From a virus: a stretch of 34,837 bases of DNA. Numbering within the stretch: the stretch's first letter is position 1; each line of letters starts with the position of its first letter. Below are positions 20,316 to 28,565 of this stretch, one piece after another. Where the stretch lies: positions 1 to 34,837 of the IMG/VR virus record IMGVR_UViG_3300037502_000301, one strand, 5' to 3'. The notes below the pieces were generated by a model. The model worked only from the letters and a program-made list of their open reading frames with translations. It did not search any database and was not told the DNA's origin. Position numbers and translations under genes: made by a program.

Positions 20316-21724
20316 CTTTCGGAGAGTGGCTACCCGACCAGCCAGGTCTGGTGGGTGCTTTGACGGTTGCTAAAAACGTGTTCCCCAAGGCTGTTGGTTA
20401 CGGGCCGTTCCCAGCATCCGTAGAGTTTTCGCAGGCTGCTTCAGAGGATCTAAACTCCGTAGTGGCTGCCCGTGATACTGACGGTAATACCAAAGTATTT
20501 GCAGGTGGCTCCACTAAGTTGTTCCTTCTGGACGCAGCAGACTTGTCTATGGATAACGTCTCTGGAACCACCTATAACTCAGAATACGTCTGGAAGTTCA
20601 CCCAGTTCGGAAATAGTCTTATCGCCGCTAACGGGGCCGACAAACTCCAGTATTACGACCTAACCACGACTGGGACGTTTACTGACATTGACGCAGGTGC
20701 GCCAACGGTCAAGCACGTTACTGTAGTTCGGGATTTTGTGGTCACAGGCTGGCAACCCAACAACAACAGTCGGGTGCAGTGGTCTGGGATTAACGATCCT
20801 ACTACCTGGAGTTCCTCTGCGGTTACTCAGTCTGACTTTCAGGACATTCCTGATGGCGGGCAGATCCAAGGGATCACGGGTGGTGAGTTTGGCCTAGTTC
20901 TGCTTGAGCGTTCAATTGTTCGCATGAGCTACATTGGCTCTCCGCTTGTGTTCCAGTTTGACAACATCTCTCGGAATCTTGGGTGCTACGAACCCAACTC
21001 TGTCATTCAGTGGCAGGGTGTGACGTACTTCCTTGGAGACGACGGCTTCTATGCCTGCGATGGACAAAACGTCGTAGGTATCGGTGCTGAGAAGGTAGAC
21101 CGGTTCTTCTTTAATGACGCAAACGAGGCCAGTTTCCCAGAGATGTCTACTGCGGTAGATCCTATTAGAAACCTCGTAATGTGGGGTTACAGGAACGCCG
21201 GAGATATTTACAGACTTCTGGTCTACCATGTCAATACTAAGCGATGGGCTTTTGTTGACACCACGATTGACCGGCTAGGTTCTTACTCAACCCCTGCTAT
21301 TACTTTAGAGGGTGTAGACACTTACTCTGCCTCGATTGACGCTTTGGACATCTCCTTAGACTCTCGGTTCTGGCAGGGCGGCAAACTACAGTTGGGCGGG
21401 GTTACTGGGGCCAAGATTGTGACCTTCTCTGGGTCTAATCTAACCGCTACCATTGAGACTGAGGACATCCAGTCTGGTGGCCAGAATGCAATGATTACCC
21501 TTGCCAAACCCCTAGTGGATAACGGGTCTGCAAGTGTTGCTGTGGCATCGAGGCTGGTTCTGAGTGCAACGCCTACCTTTGGCACGCAGACCTCACCTAG
21601 TTCAGAAAACAGGGTTGGTATTCGGGCTGTAGGCAAATATCACCGTCTCAGGGTTCAGCCAACAGGAAACTGGACTACTGCGATTGGGGTGGATATTGAG
21701 GTTCAGCCTGCAGGTGGAAGATGA
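20297..21724 (+). CDS. Tail stabilisation/nozzle protein, beta-propeller type
   Basis: 475 residues. Recurrent strand-turn units with GLVLLERSIVRMSYIGSP, QWQGVTYFLGDDGFYACDG and RNLVMWGYRNA resemble the propeller core of P22 gp10-like stabilisation proteins. The N-terminus, RITFGEWLPDQPGL, is typical for this class in podoviruses. It probably closes the bottom of the tail. Confidence 0.68.
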   Translation: MATTRITFGEWLPDQPGLVGALTVAKNVFPKAVGYGPFPASVEFSQAASEDLNSVVAARDTDGNTKVFAGGSTKLFLLDAADLSMDNVSGTTYNSEYVWKFTQFGNSLIAANGADKLQYYDLTTTGTFTDIDAGAPTVKHVTVVRDFVVTGWQPNNNSRVQWSGINDPTTWSSSAVTQSDFQDIPDGGQIQGITGGEFGLVLLERSIVRMSYIGSPLVFQFDNISRNLGCYEPNSVIQWQGVTYFLGDDGFYACDGQNVVGIGAEKVDRFFFNDANEASFPEMSTAVDPIRNLVMWGYRNAGDIYRLLVYHVNTKRWAFVDTTIDRLGSYSTPAITLEGVDTYSASIDALDISLDSRFWQGGKLQLGGVTGAKIVTFSGSNLTATIETEDIQSGGQNAMITLAKPLVDNGSASVAVASRLVLSATPTFGTQTSPSSENRVGIRAVGKYHRLRVQPTGNWTTAIGVDIEVQPAGGR

Positions 21725-22506
21725 TGTTTAGAGTATTACCTCCGTTTGGTGGTGAGCCACGGGCCGTTGCCGAGATCCTTAATGGGGTAATGAATGGCAA
21801 GACCAATAACACCGGCACGATCACGCTGAACACGGGTAATGCAACGACTACAACCCTGTATGACGAGCGGATCTCTGTAGATACAAAAATTGTCCTGATC
21901 CCGTTCTCGGATGCGGCAGAGTCAGACGCTGCGCCTTATGGCCAGTTCTCTAACAACAACGATCAGACTGCTCCGAGTACCGGAACCTCTGCGGTGGTGC
22001 AGTGGGACACGACAGAGATCAGTAACGGGGTTTATCTCTCTAACACGACGAGGATAAACGTCAGGAACGCAGGTGTTTACAACGTATCTTTTGCCCTGCA
22101 ATTACAGAACTCTACAAACGATGCTCAGTATGCAGACGTGTGGGTTCGGAAGAACGGGGCAGACATCACCAACTCTGCAAGCCGATTCGGTATTCCAGCG
22201 AGGAAGTCTACTGGAGACCCTAGCCACTTAACTGGCTACAAGAGTTTCTATGTAAACCTAGCTGCTGGGGACTATGTAGAAATCGCTGGTGCGGTATCGG
22301 ATGTTGGTGTGACCCTAGAGCATTTTGCTTCAAGTGGGACTATACCGAGACCGGCAATTCCTGCCGCAAACATCTCTGTAGACTATGTAGCACCCCAAGC
22401 TTACTCGAATGTTTATGTTAGTTCTCAAACCAACGGAAGTGCTGTTATCAGCCATTGGGCAAACAGTACCGCAAACAAAACTTACGCTTATATTTTGATA
22501 GGATAG
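21721..22506 (+). CDS. Receptor-binding-type protein with C1q/TNF-like jelly roll
   Basis: 261 residues. From about residue 75 the sequence follows the jelly-roll pattern seen in many aquatic phages: GVYLSNTTRINVRNAGVYN, VSFALQLQNS, ADVWVRKNGADI, FYVNLAAGDYVEIAG. The first 60 residues (LPPFGGEPRAVAEILNGVMNGKT) are a tail-attachment segment. Trimers of such domains bind surface ligands. Confidence 0.68.
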   Translation: MMFRVLPPFGGEPRAVAEILNGVMNGKTNNTGTITLNTGNATTTTLYDERISVDTKIVLIPFSDAAESDAAPYGQFSNNNDQTAPSTGTSAVVQWDTTEISNGVYLSNTTRINVRNAGVYNVSFALQLQNSTNDAQYADVWVRKNGADITNSASRFGIPARKSTGDPSHLTGYKSFYVNLAAGDYVEIAGAVSDVGVTLEHFASSGTIPRPAIPAANISVDYVAPQAYSNVYVSSQTNGSAVISHWANSTANKTYAYILIG

Positions 22507-22510
22507 CGAT

Positions 22511-23548
22511 ATGGCCGTTATTGACCTTGGTGGCACAGTCCTCCCATACGGAAGCACAGTTCCTGCTGGTGCTACGAACTACTCTTTTGCGCCGCAAACG
22601 ACTGGCTTCTTGACTGGTGGCACAACGCCCACCAATGTTCCTGGTGGCCCAACTACAAACATCGTAGGACAACTTCCTGCCTTGCGTTCTTCTGGCACTG
22701 GTACTGCTCAAGTAGACCCAAGCCTGCGTCCTTATCTTGAACTTGGCCTTCAGCGTGCAGAGCAACTGTTCTTTGGCAACCAGCAGCCAACCCTATTCCC
22801 AGGGCAGATGTATGTCTCGCCAAGCCAACAGACACTCGATGCCTTGGCCCAACAAGAGGCTATTGCTCGTGGCGGTGCGCCGGTTCTTCAGGCCGGTCAG
22901 CAGGCTTATGGTCAGGCTTTGTCAGGTATTGGTCAGACTGCTAGTGGTGCGTTCCTTCAGGGTTCTCCCTACCAACAAGCCGCTATCCAAGCAGCCACCC
23001 GTCCTATCCAACAACAGTTCGCAGAATCCACCCTTCCAGCCCTTCAGTCGGCCTTCTCTAGGGCTGGTCGCTATGGGTCAGGAGCGCAAGAACGTGCCAT
23101 TTCTCAGGCTCAAGAAGCCGCTTCTCGTGCAATTGGCGACGTGACTACAAATATCGCTTACCAAGACTACGCCCGTGAGCGTGCTATGCAACAACAGGCT
23201 TTGGGTCAACAGGCTGCTTTGGGTGCGCTGGCTCCTCAGTTTTATGGGGCGCAGATGCTTCCGTCTCAGACTCTTGCTCAAATTGGGCAGGCAAGAGAAA
23301 CAATTGCACAAGCACCTCTACAAGAAGCCATGCAGCGTTACCAATACGAGCAGACACTTCCTTACCAACAGCTTAACGCCTTTTTGTCGAGCGTATATGG
23401 AACTCCGCTTGGGTCTGCTTCCTACGCCGCCCAACAGCCTGGAACCAATAACACAGCATTGACCCTTGGTCTCTTGGGAACCGCAGCAAGCGTTGTTCCT
23501 AAGCAGGCTTACTCTGACGCTTATGACTACCTAAAAGGGTTCTTTTGA
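22511..23548 (+). CDS. Internal virion / ejection-type protein
   Basis: 345 residues, rich in Gln, Ala and Gly. SLRPYLELGLQRAEQLFFG and LFPGQMYVSPSQQT near 75-105 are recurrent in phage ejection-type proteins, followed by long helical low-complexity stretches and a GRYGSGAQERAISQA segment. Probably carried in the head or tail and delivered with the DNA. Ends in a TTGA overlap with the next gene. Confidence 0.6.
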   Translation: MAVIDLGGTVLPYGSTVPAGATNYSFAPQTTGFLTGGTTPTNVPGGPTTNIVGQLPALRSSGTGTAQVDPSLRPYLELGLQRAEQLFFGNQQPTLFPGQMYVSPSQQTLDALAQQEAIARGGAPVLQAGQQAYGQALSGIGQTASGAFLQGSPYQQAAIQAATRPIQQQFAESTLPALQSAFSRAGRYGSGAQERAISQAQEAASRAIGDVTTNIAYQDYARERAMQQQALGQQAALGALAPQFYGAQMLPSQTLAQIGQARETIAQAPLQEAMQRYQYEQTLPYQQLNAFLSSVYGTPLGSASYAAQQPGTNNTALTLGLLGTAASVVPKQAYSDAYDYLKGFF

Positions 23549-23937
23549 CACCAAAGGTATTAAAACCTAGCGATCTAAAAGAGTACTGGCCCTACATAAA
23601 AATGGGGCTTGGTGAGTTGTTGATTAAAGATCCGGAACAAGACTGGATACCAGAGGATGTCTACTACCAAATAAAGAGTGGCCAGTCTCATTGTGTGCTT
23701 GGTCTTACAGACGGCGTTATAGACGGATTCTTTGTTGGCCAAGTAATGAAAGACGGGTCTTTTTTTGCTTGGGTTGGATACTGTCAAAGAGATGTTGATA
23801 GCGGCCTAAAAATACTAGATTCATTTGCAAAACAACTTAACTGCAAGAAAATTAAGTTTGCTACTGGTAGAGCTGGTTGGAATAGGCTTGCCAAAAAGCA
23901 TGGATACAAACCTACCATTTGGGTAAAAGAACTATGA
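23545..23937 (+). CDS. GNAT-like acyltransferase
   Basis: 130 residues from a TTG overlapping the previous TGA. The order is that of a small GNAT fold: a charged N-terminal helix (LKEYWPYIKMGLGEL), a strand (GVIDGFFVGQV), then KIKFATGRAGWNRLAKKHGYKP, the usual last strand-helix with the KxxGYKP ending. The acetyl-CoA loop is degenerate. It is clearly more AT-rich than its neighbours and interrupts a row of virion genes, so it looks like an inserted extra gene. Confidence 0.6.
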   Translation: MTPKVLKPSDLKEYWPYIKMGLGELLIKDPEQDWIPEDVYYQIKSGQSHCVLGLTDGVIDGFFVGQVMKDGSFFAWVGYCQRDVDSGLKILDSFAKQLNCKKIKFATGRAGWNRLAKKHGYKPTIWVKEL

Positions 23938-24737
23938 GTCAGAGCGGAATACCGATTGTTGAGGATGTCGCTGGTGCTGCCAGTGATGTAAGCCAAGCGG
24001 TTACAGAAAATGTAGTTGATGACCTTCTCGGCTTTGACCCTTCTGGTGGCGGGATCTATGATGTGACCCGTGATGTTCTTGGCGACACTATTGCTGACGA
24101 CATTTTAGGCTTTGACCCTGGTGGTGGCGGTATTGTGCCTTACACCAACGCCGCTGCTGATGCGGTTGTTAAGTATCTTCTAATGCAGGGTGTAACAGCC
24201 GGATACGACCAACTGTCAAATCTTGCAACTACATCTGATGCTGCTTCATTAACTAGTGCTGCGGATTTAGCAACTGTTTCAACAGATGCTGCAAACCTTG
24301 CCGCAGTATCTAAAGACGCTGCAATGATTCAGCAGAACTTGATTGCTGCTGGCGTAGACCCAATAATGGCTGCTGAGGCTGCCAACCAAGCGGTTATGGG
24401 CGCATCTTCGGCAGACATTGCCGCAAATTTAGCGACCGCATTTCCATACGACAAAGTTTATGTAAGTGGTGGATTGACTGCTGGCGGCTCCACAATGGAT
24501 CCATTTGCTAAAGAGGTAGGTGGTGACATCACTTCTGCTTCTGGTGCTGATTACTCTGTAAACCCAGGTAAGGTAGTTGAGGCAGCATTAAAGGCTAACT
24601 CCCTGCTTAACCCAACCCCTTCTGGAATCCCACAGCAGTCTATCGCCGGTCGTGCTGGCGGTGCGGTTGACTACTCTGGGCTTCTAAACCTTTTGACTGA
24701 AAACAGAGCTGCTCGTCAGCGTCTATCTTTGGTATAG
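23934..24737 (+). CDS. Ala-rich internal virion protein candidate
   Basis: I start it at ATG 23934, an ATGA overlap, not 15 bases upstream. Residues 29-60 contain a doubled unit (DDLLGFDPSGGGIYD, DDILGFDPGGGGIVP). Then a long Ala-rich helical part follows. Unknown family; the position among ejection proteins suggests the same role. Confidence 0.6.
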   Translation: MSQSGIPIVEDVAGAASDVSQAVTENVVDDLLGFDPSGGGIYDVTRDVLGDTIADDILGFDPGGGGIVPYTNAAADAVVKYLLMQGVTAGYDQLSNLATTSDAASLTSAADLATVSTDAANLAAVSKDAAMIQQNLIAAGVDPIMAAEAANQAVMGASSADIAANLATAFPYDKVYVSGGLTAGGSTMDPFAKEVGGDITSASGADYSVNPGKVVEAALKANSLLNPTPSGIPQQSIAGRAGGAVDYSGLLNLLTENRAARQRLSLV

Positions 24738-24744
24738 GACTTAT

Positions 24745-25965
24745 ATGGCAAACGAAATTCTTATGAGTCTGCTCTCACCCGAGCAGCGTTCACAGGCCCA
24801 AGAAGATGCTTTTAGGCAGGGTCTACTAGGACTTAGCCAAGGGCTGATCCGTGCCGCTATTCCTCAAGGTGGCCGTAGAACCTCGACGCTAGAGGCTTTG
24901 GCTATGGCTGCTCCTGGTGCTGTGCAGTCTTATCGTGGCTCGTTTGACCAGACGCTTAAAGACCTGCTGACAAATATGCAGGTCAAGGACATGATGGCGA
25001 AGCGTGAGCGTGAGGCCAAGTTTCAACAGGCCATTCAAGGTGCTATTACACCGTCTCTCACAATGCCTGACTTCCAGAGAGCGCAGTCAAACATTGACCC
25101 AATGGCTCTTGAGTCTGGTATGAGCGATGTGGATGTTGCTCGACAGGCTACGCCTACAGGACCAGCAACCATTGACCGTAACCGTGCATTGGCTGCTCTT
25201 GCTCAGTATGGCGGCATGGAGGGGCTTGGTACTTATCTAACAGCCACAAAAACCCCAGAATTGCCAGGAATGGTCGGTGAGTTTGCTGCTGCTAGAGCTG
25301 CTGGTCTTATTCCAGCCGATACGACACTTGAGCAATTTGCGGCCATGAAAAAGCCTCCTGGTGTTACTGTTAACACAGGTGATAGGGTTTCTGAGTTTGA
25401 GAAAAAATCTCAAGCCAAGCAAGCTGAAATGTTCTCTGGTATTCAAGAGTCTGGCAACCAAGCAACCAGAACATTGCGAGATGTAAATAGGCTTGGAAAA
25501 ATTCTAGAGCGAGTTGAAACTGGTGCTGGTGCTGCATTTAAACAAATTGCTGGCAACTTTGGTATTGAAACAAAGGGTCTTAATGATGTTCAGGCCGCAC
25601 AAGCAATCATTAACAAACTAGTACCACAACAGCGTCCTCCTGGCTCTGGAACCATGTCTGATGCTGACTTGGCTCTCTACAAAGAATCTTTGCCTCGCTT
25701 AATAAATCAGCCTGGAGCAAATAAAGAGATTGTTCGTAGTATGAAAGAAGTTAGCGAGTACATGATTAAAGAGGGTGAGATTGCTTCTGCGGTTCTTGAT
25801 GGTGAAATTAGCCCAGCAGAGGGTCGTAGGCGTTTGCGTGATCTTGGCAACCCAGTTCAAGACTTCTTTGAAAGGAATCCAGCCGCATCTCCTGGTAGGC
25901 CAGTTGCACCAATAAACGCTGATGATCTAAACCTTATAAACAAGCATTTGAAAGGCAATAGATAA
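24745..25965 (+). CDS. Helical internal virion protein candidate
   Basis: 406 residues, mostly helical and charged. LLSPEQRSQAQEDAFRQGLLGLSQGLI at the N-terminus is typical of phage internal proteins; the middle contains a long hydrophilic helix (EFEKKSQAKQAEMFSGIQ) and the end SPAEGRRRLRDLGNP. Lies 1 base before the next large virion gene. Confidence 0.6.
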   Translation: MANEILMSLLSPEQRSQAQEDAFRQGLLGLSQGLIRAAIPQGGRRTSTLEALAMAAPGAVQSYRGSFDQTLKDLLTNMQVKDMMAKREREAKFQQAIQGAITPSLTMPDFQRAQSNIDPMALESGMSDVDVARQATPTGPATIDRNRALAALAQYGGMEGLGTYLTATKTPELPGMVGEFAAARAAGLIPADTTLEQFAAMKKPPGVTVNTGDRVSEFEKKSQAKQAEMFSGIQESGNQATRTLRDVNRLGKILERVETGAGAAFKQIAGNFGIETKGLNDVQAAQAIINKLVPQQRPPGSGTMSDADLALYKESLPRLINQPGANKEIVRSMKEVSEYMIKEGEIASAVLDGEISPAEGRRRLRDLGNPVQDFFERNPAASPGRPVAPINADDLNLINKHLKGNR

Positions 25966-25966
25966 G

Positions 25967-27919
25967 ATGCCTACCTATGAAGAGGTAATGCAGGCGTTAA
26001 GAAACGCTGATGCCGCAGGCGATACTCAGGCCGCTGCAAGACTTGCCCAAATTGCAAACAACATGATTCAGCAAGGCCCAAAAGCAGAATATGGGTTTGG
26101 TAGCGCAATGCTTCAGGGTCTTTCGTTTGGGTTCTCGGATGAGGCTCAAGCAAAGGCTATGGAGGCTGCTGGACAAGGAACTTACGAACAAAACTTAGCG
26201 GCTATTCAAGAAGCAAAGAAAGCATACGAAAAAGAGTACCCATTCAGGGCCATCACAGGCGAGGTACTTGGTAGTGTTCCTTTGATGTTTGCTGGTGGTC
26301 TTGGCGGCCTTAGAGCATTAGATGTTGGCCGCAGAGTCTTGCCTGCTGTAAGTAAAGTTCCCAGTGCCGTTGGTGCTACTGGTGGAGCAGCCACAAGTGG
26401 AGCCGTAACTGGTGCTGTTACTGGTGCTGGCACGGCAGAACCTGGGCAAAGAATTGAGGGTGCTAAAACCGGCGCACAAGTTGGAGCGGTTTTTGGTGCT
26501 GGTGGTCAAACTGCGGCAAAAATTGCACCAAAGGTTCCTGGGGTTCAACAAGCCATTGACTACGGTCGTAGAGCTGTTGGCCTACCCACTGATTACGCCC
26601 GTCGAGCAGATGTCAAACTCTTACAAGCACTTCAGCGTGATGGTGTAGATTTGGCTGAAGCAGAGCGTCGAGTCTCTCTAATTAAGCAGGGTGGATACAA
26701 GCCTGAAACGATTATTGAGTTAGGTGGGGAGAACACTCGCCGTCTTGCAGACATCGTTGCCCAGTATCCAGGTGCTACACAAGCAGCCCGTGAGTTGGTA
26801 GAGACCCGTCGTGCTGGTGCGCCAGAGCGAATCATTACAGACTTCCGTCAGGCTTTTCAAGTCAAGGCAGATGCCTTTGACCTAGCAGATGACATCGTAA
26901 AGGCTAGAGACGCTGCTTCACGCCCGTTGTATCAGCAGGCATATCGTGAAGGTGGTGTTATTGACGATCCTCGAATTATGGGTTTTATGAAGATCCCACA
27001 GTTCAAGGATGCTTATGATCGAGCCAGAAGGATTGCCGCTTTAGACGGAATTGAACTACCGCCAGACCCAACCAAAATGGGGCAGGTTGGTGGTTTTGAT
27101 CTGATGACCCTAGACTATATTAAACGTGGTCTTGACGATGTTCTGTTTACAGGAAAACAGCCTGGGAGCGGTATTGGTAAGACAGAACTTGGAAAACTCA
27201 AACAAAAGCGTAATGAGTTTGTTGGGATTGTAGACGAGGCTGGCCCAGAGTCTTATAAGGCAGCTCGTCAGGCTTTTGCTGGCCCGACAGAGGTTTTGGA
27301 TGCTATTGAGCAGGGTAAGAAGTTTACTCAACTAGACTCAAGAGAACTAAACAAAATTTACTCTGGTTTGTCTCAGGCTGAGAAAGATGGATTCCGTGTT
27401 GGTGTATATGACTCAATCAAGACAAATATTGAGAAAGGCGCAGATGGGACAGATGTCTTGCGTCGAGTTTGGTCTTCTGAGCAAAAGCGTAGCCAACTCC
27501 GTGTTCTTCTTGGAGACGACGCTTTCCGTGACCTGTCTAACCAGTTGGCCCGTGAAAAGGTTATCCGTCAGACAGACATTGGGATGATGGGTGGTTCTCA
27601 AACCCAACCCAGAACTCTTGCCCAACGAGAGTTTGAAGGACAGGATGAACTTATCCCAATGATGGCTGAAAGAGGTATGGTGTCTGGACTCAGAAACTAC
27701 CTTTTAAGAACCGCTACTGGCCCAGGGCAACCAACGGCAGAGCAGTTAGCAAAAACTCTTTATTCACTAGATCTACCCACTCAACAAGCAGCGATTCAGC
27801 GGTTACAATCTCTAGATGAAATACTGGCTAGAGAGGCTGCTAGGGCGGCAGGTGCATTTGGCGTAGCTGGTGGTGCTGCTGGAACTACCGGTAGCCTTTC
27901 TGGACTTTTAGGAGACTAA
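25967..27919 (+). CDS. Large internal virion / ejection protein
   Basis: 650 residues. The N-terminal EVMQALRNADAAGDTQAAARLAQ is a common opening of phage ejection proteins. Residues about 100-190 are Gly/Ala-rich and moderately hydrophobic (SVPLMFAGGLGGL, TSGAVTGAVTGAG, GAQVGAVFGAG), able to insert into a membrane. The rest is helical, with FRQAFQVKADAF and LGDDAFRDLSNQLAREK. It may form part of a DNA-ejection channel. Confidence 0.68.
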   Translation: MPTYEEVMQALRNADAAGDTQAAARLAQIANNMIQQGPKAEYGFGSAMLQGLSFGFSDEAQAKAMEAAGQGTYEQNLAAIQEAKKAYEKEYPFRAITGEVLGSVPLMFAGGLGGLRALDVGRRVLPAVSKVPSAVGATGGAATSGAVTGAVTGAGTAEPGQRIEGAKTGAQVGAVFGAGGQTAAKIAPKVPGVQQAIDYGRRAVGLPTDYARRADVKLLQALQRDGVDLAEAERRVSLIKQGGYKPETIIELGGENTRRLADIVAQYPGATQAARELVETRRAGAPERIITDFRQAFQVKADAFDLADDIVKARDAASRPLYQQAYREGGVIDDPRIMGFMKIPQFKDAYDRARRIAALDGIELPPDPTKMGQVGGFDLMTLDYIKRGLDDVLFTGKQPGSGIGKTELGKLKQKRNEFVGIVDEAGPESYKAARQAFAGPTEVLDAIEQGKKFTQLDSRELNKIYSGLSQAEKDGFRVGVYDSIKTNIEKGADGTDVLRRVWSSEQKRSQLRVLLGDDAFRDLSNQLAREKVIRQTDIGMMGGSQTQPRTLAQREFEGQDELIPMMAERGMVSGLRNYLLRTATGPGQPTAEQLAKTLYSLDLPTQQAAIQRLQSLDEILAREAARAAGAFGVAGGAAGTTGSLSGLLGD

Positions 27920-27920
27920 T

Positions 27921-28565
27921 GTGGCAAAGACAAAGATTTCAGAATACGACGCTTCGGCGGGTAATAATACCGACGTAAACAACGTCAATATTGCCGAGGG
28001 CTGTGCGCCTTCTGGTATCAATAACGCTATCCGTGAGGTCATGGCGGCTCTCAAACGCTTTGAGACCGGCTCTGACGGCGACTCCATGACTGTGGGTGGT
28101 AACTTTGTTGTGAGCGGCACTGCGACCCTCTCAACCACCACCACAGGCCCGATTAACGGAACCACGATCCCCAGCTCTAAGACTCTGCTGGTCTCGACTG
28201 ACATCGGGTCTACAATCCAGGGATACGACGCTGACACCGCCAAGACTGATGTAGCCCAGACCTTTACCATCTCTCAGCGTGGCACTGTTACGACCGACAA
28301 CGATGGTTCTTTCTCGATGTCGGCCACGAATAATTTTAAATGCACGCCAACTGGTAACTTCACGCTGACCTTTACCAACATCACGGCTGGTCAGTCTGGC
28401 TTTATCCTGCTGGTGAACTCTGGTGGCTACACGGTCTCTGCTGCGTCTACAACTAAGGTATCTACCACGGCTCTAGCAACCATCTCTGCCGCCGGTACAT
28501 ATCTGCTCTCATATTTTACTGATGGCACGAATGTGTATGTTGTTAACTCAGGAGCATTGGCTTAA
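27921..28565 (+). CDS. Tail fibre protein (N-terminal anchor type)
   Basis: GTG start. 214 residues: NVNIAEGCAPSGINNAIREVMAALKRFETG at about 22-51 is the anchor motif found at the base of many phage tail fibres. A Thr/Ser-rich beta part follows, ending in LLSYFTDGTNVYVVNSGALA, also typical. The stop overlaps the next ATG (TAATG). Confidence 0.75.
   Translation: MAKTKISEYDASAGNNTDVNNVNIAEGCAPSGINNAIREVMAALKRFETGSDGDSMTVGGNFVVSGTATLSTTTTGPINGTTIPSSKTLLVSTDIGSTIQGYDADTAKTDVAQTFTISQRGTVTTDNDGSFSMSATNNFKCTPTGNFTLTFTNITAGQSGFILLVNSGGYTVSAASTTKVSTTALATISAAGTYLLSYFTDGTNVYVVNSGALA

Noticed and set aside
22448-22835. Minus-strand frames opposite the jelly-roll and ejection-protein genes
   Set aside because: They cross the boundary of two plus-strand genes and lack any ribosome site or motif.
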